From Caldifarciminota bacterium UBA5631 (lineage in GTDB: Bacteria > Hydrothermota > Hydrothermia > UBA1063), in NCBI GenBank assembly GCA_002421425.1, contig DIJZ01000010.1, positions 1-40,584 of the forward strand: a stretch of DNA of 40,584 bases. The letters run 5' to 3'. The notes below the pieces were generated by a model. That model made no database searches. It was not told where the DNA came from and saw only the letters and a list, made by a program, of their open reading frames with translations. This document shows, piece after piece, positions 33,596 to 40,563 of the stretch. Numbering within the stretch: the first letter of the stretch is position 1; each line of letters begins with the position of its first letter. The position numbers and the translations under genes are program-made.

Positions 33596-34516
33596 ATGGA
33601 TGCTTGGACTCAGATAAAGAAACGAACAATTCCGGAGTTAATAAAGAAGACCGTAGAGATGCATATCTCCAGGCCTGCAATGGGTTTCTACGATGAAGAA
33701 CCTATGACCTATGGAGAATTGATGAGGCGAATCATAACAGTTTCCCATACCCTGAGAGAAAAAGGTGTGCACAAAGGTTCGAAAGTTGCAATAATCGGCG
33801 AAAATTCCCCTAATTGGGTAATTGCATACCTCTCCACTGTGTTCCTTGGTGGGATTGCGGTTCCAATTTTGACGGATTTTCATCCGCAGGATGTGAGCAA
33901 TATTCTTAGACATTCAGAGTCCACGGGACTGTTCGCTACGAAGTTCAATTTAATGCGGTTGAAGGGTTATGATCTTGGAGATGTGAGATTTGTAATCTCC
34001 CTGGATGACTTCACCCCGGAGAAGAGTGCGATTGAGGTGAGTACTCTGGCGAGTCTTCTCAACAAAGCAAGGAGTGTGGCACTTTCCATAGCTGAGCGAA
34101 TTGGAATTATAAGCGATGAAATAGAGCCTGAAGACGTGGCAGCAATGATCTATACCTCAGGGACTACTGGAAATTCCAAGGGAGTGATGCTCACCCACCG
34201 GAATATTGTATCCAACGTCACACAGGTTGCAAGGGTTTTCGACCTCAATGAGAATGACAGAACTCTATCAATTCTGCCGCTTGCTCATTCCTATGAATTT
34301 ACCCTCGGTCTTTTGTATGTTCTTGCGGAAGGTGCATGCATTTATTACATCGGTAAAAAGCCAACACCAGCACTAGTTGAAGAAGCTGCACATAAAGTGA
34401 AACCCACGGTTGTACCAGCAGTACCTTTACTACTTGAAAAGGTATACAAATCTAAAGTGAAACGGTTACTCGAAGAGAAAAAATGCTCGGGGCCGCAACA
34501 AAGGTGCCAATCTTAA
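33596..34516 (+). CDS. Long-chain acyl-CoA synthetase, N-terminal part (frameshifted)
   Basis: 306 residues in this frame, of which the first 296 belong to an AMP-forming acyl-CoA synthetase. It would activate fatty acids to acyl-AMP and then acyl-CoA. TIPELIKKTVEMHISRPAM is the usual N-terminal start, and YTSGTTGNSKGVMLTHRN (186 onward) the ATP-binding loop. At the run of six A residues (34478-34483) the frame is lost and a false tail of ten residues leads to a stop. The rest of the enzyme continues in the -1 frame from 34483. One extra A would restore a protein of about 561 residues, normal for the family. No Shine-Dalgarno site precedes the ATG. Confidence 0.85.
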   Translation: MDAWTQIKKRTIPELIKKTVEMHISRPAMGFYDEEPMTYGELMRRIITVSHTLREKGVHKGSKVAIIGENSPNWVIAYLSTVFLGGIAVPILTDFHPQDVSNILRHSESTGLFATKFNLMRLKGYDLGDVRFVISLDDFTPEKSAIEVSTLASLLNKARSVALSIAERIGIISDEIEPEDVAAMIYTSGTTGNSKGVMLTHRNIVSNVTQVARVFDLNENDRTLSILPLAHSYEFTLGLLYVLAEGACIYYIGKKPTPALVEEAAHKVKPTVVPAVPLLLEKVYKSKVKRLLEEKKCSGPQQRCQS

Positions 34517-35280
34517 GAAAGTTAATTTATTCGAAGATAAGGAAGGCCTTAATGGATTTCTTTGGAGGCGAGTTGAGGTGTATTACGCTGGGTGGAGCTC
34601 CCCTTTCCTATGAAGTTGAAGTGTTTCTCAGGAGGATTAATTTTCCATATGCCATGGGATATGGACTTACAGAGGCTGCTCCCCTCGTGAGTGGTTCTCT
34701 TCCTTCTGAGACTAAGTTGGGTGCCAGCGGGAAAGTTGTTCCAGAAATGGAAGTGAAGATTGTGAATCCCAATCCTGAAACTGGCGCAGGGGAGATCTGG
34801 CTGAGGGGTCCAAATATTATGAAAGGCTACTACAAGAACGAAAGCCTAACTAAGGAAGTACTGACGGAAGATGGGTGGCTTATCACCGGCGACCTCGGAT
34901 ATTTGGATTCAGACAGTTACATTTACATACGTGGGCGTTCAAAAAATATGATTCTTACTGCGGCGGGGGAAAACATCTACCCGGAGAATATTGAAGAAAA
35001 ACTGAACATGCATCCGTGGGTTCAGGAGTCAGTGGTTTACGAGAAGGAAGGAAAAATCGTGGCAAAGGTTTACCTGAATTATGATGTTCTTAAAGAAGAG
35101 CTCGAAGGACATTCAGAAAGAGAAAGAGAGCAGATTGTTTCGGGGATACTTAACAAGATTAGAGACGATGTAAATCATCAGCTTCCACACTACTCAAGAT
35201 TGTATGGGCTTTTTGAGTATCCGCAGCCTTTTGAGAAAACTCCGACGAATAAAATAAAGCGATTTCTTTACGTTGATTAG
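34483..35280 (+). CDS. Long-chain acyl-CoA synthetase, C-terminal part (frameshifted)
   Basis: 265 residues that continue the preceding gene in the -1 frame. They hold MGYGLTEAAPLVSG (A5), the acyl-adenylate hinge region GDLGYLDSDSYIYIRGRSKN (A7/A8), and PTNKIKRF with the conserved C-terminal Lys. The open frame can begin with an ATG exactly at the A-run, 34 bases before the upstream stop, so re-initiation is possible. A sequencing error, a real mutation or slippage are alternatives. Codon use and motif quality show no decay. Its stop overlaps the convergent NTPase stop by four bases. Confidence 0.85.
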   Translation: MLGAATKVPILRKLIYSKIRKALMDFFGGELRCITLGGAPLSYEVEVFLRRINFPYAMGYGLTEAAPLVSGSLPSETKLGASGKVVPEMEVKIVNPNPETGAGEIWLRGPNIMKGYYKNESLTKEVLTEDGWLITGDLGYLDSDSYIYIRGRSKNMILTAAGENIYPENIEEKLNMHPWVQESVVYEKEGKIVAKVYLNYDVLKEELEGHSEREREQIVSGILNKIRDDVNHQLPHYSRLYGLFEYPQPFEKTPTNKIKRFLYVD

Positions 35281-35837
35281 TATTCTCCTGTAGAAGGTAG
35301 GTCTTCTTTAATGACTCTGTATATTTGCTCTGCAATCTGAAGGGCGTTCTTTCTTTGCGTTTCCAGTTTAAATATTTTGTTTGCTTTTCTTCTGATTAAA
35401 GATAACATTACGTCGAAATCAACAGGAGGCATTGTACAGATTATAGTCCCAGGGTTCTTGTTTATAATTGTCCCAAGGAGTTCTTTGAATTTACTGGAAA
35501 GCATTTCCATCTTTCCGACCTCGTCAATAATCAAAATATTAAAATCCTCATCAATGAACTTAGAAAGTATTGGTACTACAATTTTTTCGATATTTTCTAC
35601 CCTGACGAAATACTTTCCAATCTGGTAGGGAGAAAACTCTCTGACATCCGCCAGGATGGCTCTTTCACCAGAGGTTGTTATTATCTCAAACCCGATCCTT
35701 TCTCCTGAAGCATTTCTCATTTCCGATGTGTAGAATCCACAGAAATGGAGGTTTTTGTCCTTTTTAAGTATTTCCATAAGGTGCTTACAGCAAGTTGTTT
35801 TTCCTGAACCCGGTCTGCCTTCGATGATAATAATCAT
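35277..35837 (-). CDS. Nucleoside-triphosphatase, THEP1 type
   Basis: 186 residues, the normal length. GRPGSGKTT (7-15) is the Walker A motif and ILIIDEVGKMEM the Walker B region of THEP1/NTPase-1 (COG1618), an ASCE P-loop enzyme that hydrolyses NTPs slowly. Its biological role is not settled. The ATG is preceded by AGGGGTGGG. A TATAAA box 13 bases before the ATG would give a very short leader, but no -35 box is evident. It is convergent with the acyl-CoA synthetase and divergent from ridA. Confidence 0.85.
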   Translation of the reverse strand: MIIIIEGRPGSGKTTCCKHLMEILKKDKNLHFCGFYTSEMRNASGERIGFEIITTSGERAILADVREFSPYQIGKYFVRVENIEKIVVPILSKFIDEDFNILIIDEVGKMEMLSSKFKELLGTIINKNPGTIICTMPPVDFDVMLSLIRRKANKIFKLETQRKNALQIAEQIYRVIKEDLPSTGEY

Positions 35838-35886
35838 CCCACCCCTGCAGTTTATAATTTTACATCAGTTAAAAAGGAGGGTTTGT

Positions 35887-36243
35887 ATGATCCCAAAAGC
35901 GATTGGACCTTACAGTATTAGCAGGTGCGTGGAGGGAAAGAAGATATACTTTATTTCCGGCCAGCTGGGCATTGACCCGAACACTGGTCAGCTGGAAGAC
36001 GGGGTTGAGAATCAAACAAGAAAAGCTATGGAGAATATCAAAGCAATAGTGGAAGACTTAGGACTCGGGATGAACAATATCGCCAAAACGACTATCTTCA
36101 TTGTGAATTCCGAGGATTTTGCAAAGGTAAATGAAATATATTCAAAATATTTTCAGGAACCTTATCCGGCAAGGACTACTGTTATTGTAAAAGCATTACC
36201 AAAAAATGCACTGGTTGAAATAGAATCTATTGCTTATCTATGA
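35887..36243 (+). CDS. ridA: RidA-family reactive enamine/imine deaminase
   Basis: 118 residues. It hydrolyses reactive 2-aminoacrylate-type enamines and imines made by PLP enzymes and forms homotrimers. IGPYS, SGQLGIDPNTGQL and PYPARTTV with the key Arg96 are RidA signatures. I chose the ATG at 35887 because AAAAAGGAGGG stands just before it; the open frame upstream is antisense to the NTPase. A TATAAT at 35853-35858 is a likely -10 box without a clear -35. The stop overlaps the convergent zinc-ribbon gene by six bases. Confidence 0.93.
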   Translation: MIPKAIGPYSISRCVEGKKIYFISGQLGIDPNTGQLEDGVENQTRKAMENIKAIVEDLGLGMNNIAKTTIFIVNSEDFAKVNEIYSKYFQEPYPARTTVIVKALPKNALVEIESIAYL

Positions 36244-36510
36244 TTTTTTCTGAAACCAGCGTTTGAGTCCGGGTATGTACTCCTGTGCAATCTTATAAGC
36301 GTATTTTGAAGGAATTTTCTCCTCTTCGATCATTTCCCTTGCCGCTTTTTCAATCATCTGGTCCATTGTAATATCAGGTTCAGTAAATTTTCCATTCTGG
36401 AAGCACTTATTGCAGTATTCGAAGTTTCGAGTTCCGTCGGCATTTGTGCCGAATTCTTCCTCTTTCACTATAGGTGTTCCGCATGACTGACATATATTCT
36501 TTTCTGGCAT
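36238..36510 (-). CDS. Putative zinc-ribbon domain protein (PF12674-like)
   Basis: 90 residues. An N-terminal zinc ribbon has CQSC and, 24 residues later, CNKC, with the typical GTNADGTRNFEYC and FQNGKFTEPDITMDQMIEKA pattern of the Zn_ribbon_2 family. The C-terminal half is helical and basic at the end (LKRWFQKKS). Family members are small proteins of unknown function. AAAGGAG precedes the ATG. It lies 42 bases after the CDF exporter gene and may be cotranscribed with it; a shared link to zinc is a guess. Confidence 0.75.
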   Translation of the reverse strand: MPEKNICQSCGTPIVKEEEFGTNADGTRNFEYCNKCFQNGKFTEPDITMDQMIEKAAREMIEEEKIPSKYAYKIAQEYIPGLKRWFQKKS

Positions 36511-36552
36511 ATTTAATCTCCTTTTATGTTGAAAATGAAAGGAAACACGCCA

Positions 36553-37431
36553 TTAATATGGTTCAACGTGAATGGTTGCGTAAATATTTTCTGCTAGCAA
36601 TACCTCTTCTATCCTTTTCGTAATTGTATGTGCCTCTTCCAGAGAAATTTCCTTTGGTAGTCTGATGTGAAAAGTCAGTTCAATATGATCTCCGTATCGA
36701 TGCAGGTGAAAGTGGTGAAGACTTGTGATCCTTGAGTCTAAGTTTGAAACCTCTCTCAACACTTTGTTCACTAATTCCTCGGATACATTTTCACCAATTA
36801 GAGGAGAGATGCTACTCTTCAGAGTATCATAAGACGTCCACAGTATCATTATGGAGATTAGAATTCCAAGATATCCATCTACGAGTGGTAACCTGCCGCT
36901 GAAGGCAACTCCGATTAGAAATATGATACTGGAAAAAGCATCAGACTGGTGATGCCAGCCATCGGCAGTAATTGCCTGGATTCTTGACTTTTTCCCTGCC
37001 CAGAAAGCAAAGATGGCAAGGCCTTGCTTTGCCACTGTGCAAACAACCTGAACCAGGATACTAGCCAGATTGAAGGTGATAATTTTCTTGGATACTATTC
37101 GTATTAGTGATTCCCTAAAGAAATTTGCTGCAACCAGTGCAAGCAGCAGGCCAATCAGTAGAGTTGCTATCTTCTCAACTCTTCCATGCCCGAAAGGGTG
37201 TTCCTTATCAGCTGGTATGAGGGAAACGTAGAGGCCAGCAATTAATATAATCGAGGTTAGTGCATCGGAAAGAGTGTGCCAGGCATCTGCTTTTAAGGCA
37301 ACAGAGTTAATCTTTATTCCAATAATCAGCTTGGCTATGAACAGAATGACATTGAGGATTAGGGAGATAGTGCCTTCGATGTATCCTATGGAGAAACGGC
37401 TAGAATTCTTATCCTGAACTCCTTCTACCAT
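36553..37431 (-). CDS. Cation diffusion facilitator (zinc-type) exporter
   Basis: 292 residues, with six membrane helices and a C-terminal cytoplasmic domain (about 205-292). The metal sites are His52/Asp56 in helix 2 (DAWHTLSD) and His160/Asp164 in helix 5 (DGWHHQSD). This HD-HD set is that of zinc/cadmium-type CDF proteins, which exchange metal for protons. GHGRVEK after helix 2 is typical. The ATG has no Shine-Dalgarno site; a TAGAAT box ends six bases before it, so a leaderless mRNA is likely. The -35 box overlaps the stop codon of the rhodanese gene. Confidence 0.9.
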   Translation of the reverse strand: MVEGVQDKNSSRFSIGYIEGTISLILNVILFIAKLIIGIKINSVALKADAWHTLSDALTSIILIAGLYVSLIPADKEHPFGHGRVEKIATLLIGLLLALVAANFFRESLIRIVSKKIITFNLASILVQVVCTVAKQGLAIFAFWAGKKSRIQAITADGWHHQSDAFSSIIFLIGVAFSGRLPLVDGYLGILISIMILWTSYDTLKSSISPLIGENVSEELVNKVLREVSNLDSRITSLHHFHLHRYGDHIELTFHIRLPKEISLEEAHTITKRIEEVLLAENIYATIHVEPY

Positions 37432-37437
37432 CGATGA

Positions 37438-37466
37438 ATTCTAACGCATCTGCAGGAAACTTTCAA
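37438..37466 (-). promoter_or_regulatory. Promoter for leaderless CDF exporter mRNA
   Basis: On the minus strand TTGAAA (37466-37461), 17 bases, TAGAAT (37443-37438), then six bases and the ATG at 37431. The -35 box contains the TGA stop of the upstream rhodanese gene. Confidence 0.65.
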
Positions 37467-37897
37467 TCGTGTATTTTTTCAAGGGGATAGCCTCTCGCCT
37501 TCCACTCTGCGATTCCACCCTTCATACTGAATACCTTCTGATAGCCCATATTTTTAAGAATCTTAACAGTGTTTTTACTCCTGAGGCCATGTTTGCAATA
37601 GACAACAATCATCTTCTCCTGCGGAAGCTGTGAGAGAGTCTCCTCGAAACTGGTGGAAAAATAGTCAACGTTAATTGCATTCTCAATGTGTTCCTCTTTG
37701 AACTCACCTGGTGCCCTTACATCAACTAAAACCATCTTTTCCTTGTTTGAATTTAGCATTTTCAGAACTTCTTTACAGGAAATATCGTCGGTTGGAGAAA
37801 ACAGGAAAGGGCCCGCACACCCGCTCAGCAAGGAAGTTGCGAGTAGTAGAAGTGGATTACGAATTTTCGTCTTTCTCTTTGATACTGAGGTTTTCAT
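37463..37897 (-). CDS. Rhodanese-domain lipoprotein
   Basis: 144 residues from the ATG at 37897. A basic N-terminus, hydrophobic stretch (15-24) and LLSGC lipobox with Cys27 mark it as a lipoprotein facing the periplasm or outer membrane. One rhodanese domain follows (VDVRAPGEFKEEHI). The active loop YCKHGLRS has Cys101, so sulfur transfer or a related thiol reaction is possible; MKGGIAEWKARGYPL is the usual ending. The longer open frame starts inside cutA and would bury the signal peptide, so I use the internal ATG. The overlap with cutA is 41 bases. Confidence 0.82.
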   Translation of the reverse strand: MKTSVSKRKTKIRNPLLLLATSLLSGCAGPFLFSPTDDISCKEVLKMLNSNKEKMVLVDVRAPGEFKEEHIENAINVDYFSTSFEETLSQLPQEKMIVVYCKHGLRSKNTVKILKNMGYQKVFSMKGGIAEWKARGYPLEKIHD

Positions 37898-38198
37898 AAA
37901 GCCACTTTCGGTATTCGAAACCCATATTGGAAACGGGTATAGCAACAATTTCCGGGACACTGTAGTTATGGATTTCTCTGATTACTTCTGATAATTTGTT
38001 GAAGATAGATTTGTCTGATTTGAGAATCAGCAGGAATTCATTATCTTCTTCAATTTTTCCTTTCCACCAGTAGAAACTCCTGACTGTAGAGATAATCTGC
38101 GTGCACGCACAGAGTCTCCTCTGCAGGAGGGTTACTGCAATTTTTCTGGCAATACTTTCATCGTTGGTTGTTGTAAAGACGAGTACCGGTTCGTTCAT
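37857..38198 (-). CDS. cutA: Divalent-cation tolerance protein CutA
   Basis: 113 residues, a complete CutA: VFTTTNDESIARKIA at the start, LCACTQIISTVRSFYWWKGKIEE in the middle and VPEIVAIPVSN near the end. It is a very stable trimer, linked to copper or divalent metal tolerance in E. coli, with a ferredoxin-like PII fold. No ribosome site is present. The -10 box TATAAT ends six bases before the ATG, so the mRNA should be leaderless. The next two minus-strand genes encode a rhodanese lipoprotein and a zinc-type exporter, making a small metal/sulfur stress group. Confidence 0.92.
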   Translation of the reverse strand: MNEPVLVFTTTNDESIARKIAVTLLQRRLCACTQIISTVRSFYWWKGKIEEDNEFLLILKSDKSIFNKLSEVIREIHNYSVPEIVAIPVSNMGFEYRKWLYENLSIKEKDENS

Positions 38199-38204
38199 AG
38201 CCTA

Positions 38205-38232
38205 ATTATAACCAATTGTGCATGCCGATCAA
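38205..38232 (-). promoter_or_regulatory. Promoter for leaderless cutA mRNA
   Basis: On the minus strand TTGATC (38232-38227), 16 bases, TATAAT (38210-38205), then six bases and the ATG at 38198. Confidence 0.7.
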
Positions 38233-38257
38233 AGTGTATTGTTCGGTTCAAAGGCAA

Positions 38258-38263
38258 TATTAT
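38258..38263 (+). promoter_or_regulatory. Possible -10 box for a leaderless PAS-GGDEF gene
   Basis: TATTAT (38258-38263) ends six bases before the in-frame ATG at 38270, the same geometry as the neighbouring leaderless genes. No good -35 hexamer lies 16-18 bases upstream, so this is weaker. Confidence 0.4.
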
Positions 38264-38269
38264 CTTGAA

Positions 38270-39175
38270 ATGCAAAATTTTGGAAAGGACCTGAAAGCTG
38301 ATTTAATGAAGTTTATTCTCAACGAGGCTATGGAAGGTATCTGCATTATTGATTCTGATTTGAAGATTACCCTTTGGAATAAGAAAGCAGAGGTTCTTAC
38401 TGGATGGGATGAAAAGGATGTGCTGGGGAGAGACGTTCGCGAGATCCTTTTTCCCAGCAGCGAGATCGGAATTGATGTAGAGCGGAGATTTCTTAATTGC
38501 TTTTCTGAGATGAGTCCGCTGTACGAAAAGATTACCTTTGAGGATAAGCAAAAACTTTCAAAGATTCTTGAAATCAAAGTGGTTCCCTTAAAGGTGAGCG
38601 GATCTCCATGTCGCGGGATTATCTATTTCAACGAATTTACGCATGCTTATCTTCAATTTGAGAAGGTCAGAGAGCTTGAGAAAATGGCGATGCTTGACCC
38701 CCTTACGGGTTTGGGGAACAGGAGATTCCTTGAGATGAAGTTATCAGAGGCATTAATTGAAAAGGAATTCTTTGGAGTAAACGGCGCCTTCGTCTTTATG
38801 GATGTAGATTATTTCAAGAACATCAACGACAGATATGGACATGACGGAGGTGACAGGGTACTTCTGAGTCTGTCAAGAGTTCTTGTGAACACATTTATGC
38901 CCAATGACTATGTGGGAAGGTGGGGTGGGGATGAGTTTGGGGTTGTTTTAATCTCCATTGATCCTGTATTCATAACGCACGTGATGGAAAGACTATATTC
39001 ACACATCAGGACTACAGAGGTCATTTTAAATGGCGATAAGGTAATCCTTTCCGTCTCAGCTGGGGTTACTCCATTGTACAAAAGAGATTCGATTGATTCT
39101 GTTTTCAGACGAGTAGATGCAAAACTTTATGAGGCAAAAAAGAAAGGCGGAGACAATTTCATTATCTCAGATTAG
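38270..39175 (+). CDS. PAS-GGDEF diguanylate cyclase
   Basis: 301 residues from the ATG at 38270. A PAS sensor domain (about 13-125, ILNEAMEGICIIDSDLKI onward) is joined by a short helix (REFEK-like VRELEKMAMLD) to a GGDEF domain. The active site GRWGGDEF (219-223) is intact and MDVDYFKNINDRYGHDGGD holds the metal-binding Asp. It should make cyclic di-GMP from two GTP. The inhibitory I-site is degenerate: MPND (210-213) in place of RxxD. No membrane segment is seen. In-frame starts at 38216 and 38222 would overlap the cutA promoter and have no ribosome site. No c-di-GMP phosphodiesterase is in the window. Confidence 0.87.
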   Translation: MQNFGKDLKADLMKFILNEAMEGICIIDSDLKITLWNKKAEVLTGWDEKDVLGRDVREILFPSSEIGIDVERRFLNCFSEMSPLYEKITFEDKQKLSKILEIKVVPLKVSGSPCRGIIYFNEFTHAYLQFEKVRELEKMAMLDPLTGLGNRRFLEMKLSEALIEKEFFGVNGAFVFMDVDYFKNINDRYGHDGGDRVLLSLSRVLVNTFMPNDYVGRWGGDEFGVVLISIDPVFITHVMERLYSHIRTTEVILNGDKVILSVSAGVTPLYKRDSIDSVFRRVDAKLYEAKKKGGDNFIISD

Positions 39176-39183
39176 AAGTAAAT

Positions 39184-39256
39184 TGCGCTGCGCAGGACTC
39201 GAACCTGCAACCCACGGATTAAGAATCCGTTGCTCTGCCTGTTGAGCTAGCAGCGC
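39184..39256 (-). tRNA. tRNA-Lys (anticodon CUU)
   Basis: A 73-base cloverleaf on the minus strand: acceptor arms GCGCTGC/GCAGCGC pair perfectly, the D arm is GCTC/GAGC, the anticodon stem ACGGA/TCCGT frames the loop TTCTTAA with anticodon CTT, and the T arm is GCAGG-TTCGAGT-CCTGC. The discriminator base is A. CCA is not encoded and must be added. The 3' end lies eight bases from the convergent GGDEF stop. Confidence 0.95.
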
Positions 39257-39265
39257 TGGTAAAAA

Positions 39266-39294
39266 ATTATACATTACGAAGCCTGTATCTTCAA
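39266..39294 (-). promoter_or_regulatory. Promoter of tRNA-Lys
   Basis: On the minus strand TTGAAG (39294-39289), 17 bases, TATAAT (39271-39266), nine bases before the mature tRNA 5' end. Confidence 0.75.
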
Positions 39295-39347
39295 GGTGTT
39301 AGTTTGTTCGGAACTTGCAGATTATTATATGGAACTACAAGGTTCCT

Positions 39348-40478
39348 ATGATTAAATTTCTTAAGATTCTTGCAGTTATTTTATTTTATTTTGCATGGGG
39401 TACTTATTACGTGCTTCTGAAACCAAGATTTGTTGACCTCAATGCGTCTTATATTCAGATCTTACTGATTGACAGCATTCCTGCCGTAATTGCGTTAACT
39501 TCTATCTTGTGGGGGAGGCTGGCAGACCTCATTTCCCGAAGGGCGTTTCTCGCTTTTAGCGCAATTGGAGGATTTGTCATTGTTTTCTTTGGCTTCTGTA
39601 GCTCTATAAATTCTTTGCTGCTTTTGCTGGCAATTCTCAGTGTTTTCTCCTCCATGGCTCTACCGGTCATAAATGCTCTCTTTTCCTTTGAGACAGAGGT
39701 GGAAGCATCCTTTGCACTATATTTACTCGCTGAAGCAGCAGGTTGGATGCTAAGTGGAATATTTATTGGGTACTTTTCAAAAACAATCTCCTTAATGAGA
39801 GTTGGGTACTCCGTTGGTGCATTCTGCTGGGTGCTTGGGGTGCTAATTCTCGTTTATATAATGGGGCGCACGCCCACTGTTGAATCAAGACCTGAAAATG
39901 CACATAAACTTAAAATAAACAAACCCTTACTGAACCTAATGCTTGGAATATTCTTCCTTGAGCTTGGAATAGTGATTTCGTATGGCATACTCTCTGTCAA
40001 ACTATACGAAACACTGAACAGGTCAAAATTGATTTACGGGATTGTTTGGGCCACATTGCCATCTTTTGCTTCAGTCCTGGTGAGCAGGTTCTATGGAGGA
40101 ATTGTACGCCGGGTCTCTCCCTGGAATTCATTGATAATGATCGCAGTTATTTATCTAATAAATATCAATGTTCTTCGTATGGCATCAGGATACGTTATGG
40201 CGTTTTTCTGGATTCTTCCTCTCTGGAATTTTATGTATATCGCACTTTACTCTGCAGTGACCAGAGTATCTGAGCCTGAGGTGCGGGCCTCTGCCTTCGG
40301 TTTAACGAATTCTGTTTTAAATCTTGCAATGGCTTTCACAATCCTTGGAGGATTTCTTTCTGATAGATTTGGACAGAGCGTTGGATTAGGTGCAGGAGTT
40401 TTTTCAGTAGTTCTGAGTTTACTGTTTTTCAATCTGTTAAAGTCGGAAGTTAAGGTGCTAAAACACGTAGCGGGGTGA
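39348..40478 (+). CDS. Major facilitator superfamily transporter
   Basis: 376 residues with about 12 membrane segments. The loop between helices 2 and 3 (WGRLADLISRRAFLAF) is the MFS motif A region, and a second copy-like element (GGFLSDRFGQSVGLGAG) lies near the C-terminus. The N-terminal ILAVILFYFAWGTYYVLLKPRFVDL resembles sugar-phosphate or multidrug MFS proteins, but the substrate is not readable. I chose the ATG at 39348 with a weak AAGG site; the TTG at 39315 is possible. A weak promoter (TTGTTC at 39304, TATATG at 39327) may serve it. It is followed by the initiator tRNA gene. Confidence 0.82.
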   Translation: MIKFLKILAVILFYFAWGTYYVLLKPRFVDLNASYIQILLIDSIPAVIALTSILWGRLADLISRRAFLAFSAIGGFVIVFFGFCSSINSLLLLLAILSVFSSMALPVINALFSFETEVEASFALYLLAEAAGWMLSGIFIGYFSKTISLMRVGYSVGAFCWVLGVLILVYIMGRTPTVESRPENAHKLKINKPLLNLMLGIFFLELGIVISYGILSVKLYETLNRSKLIYGIVWATLPSFASVLVSRFYGGIVRRVSPWNSLIMIAVIYLININVLRMASGYVMAFFWILPLWNFMYIALYSAVTRVSEPEVRASAFGLTNSVLNLAMAFTILGGFLSDRFGQSVGLGAGVFSVVLSLLFFNLLKSEVKVLKHVAG

Positions 40479-40519
40479 TGAGTTTGCGGACACCCGAAGG
40501 GATGATAGCATCGCCTTTA

Positions 40520-40548
40520 TTGACTGAATATATTCATAGCAATATAAT
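40520..40548 (+). promoter_or_regulatory. Promoter of the initiator tRNA-Met
   Basis: TTGACT (40520-40525), 17 bases, TATAAT (40543-40548), 15 bases before the mature tRNA start. Confidence 0.8.
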
Positions 40549-40563
40549 ATTGTAACATTATAT

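Noticed and set aside
34478..34485. Programmed -1 ribosomal frameshift site in the acyl-CoA synthetase
   Set aside because: The heptamer would be G AAA AAA, which fits the P-site slip poorly, and I see no clear stimulatory hairpin or internal Shine-Dalgarno site. A missing A is simpler, so I report only the frameshift.
40470..40520. GGGTG/CACCC hairpin after the MFS gene as a terminator
   Set aside because: The stem is only five pairs with a 13-base loop and no T-run follows.
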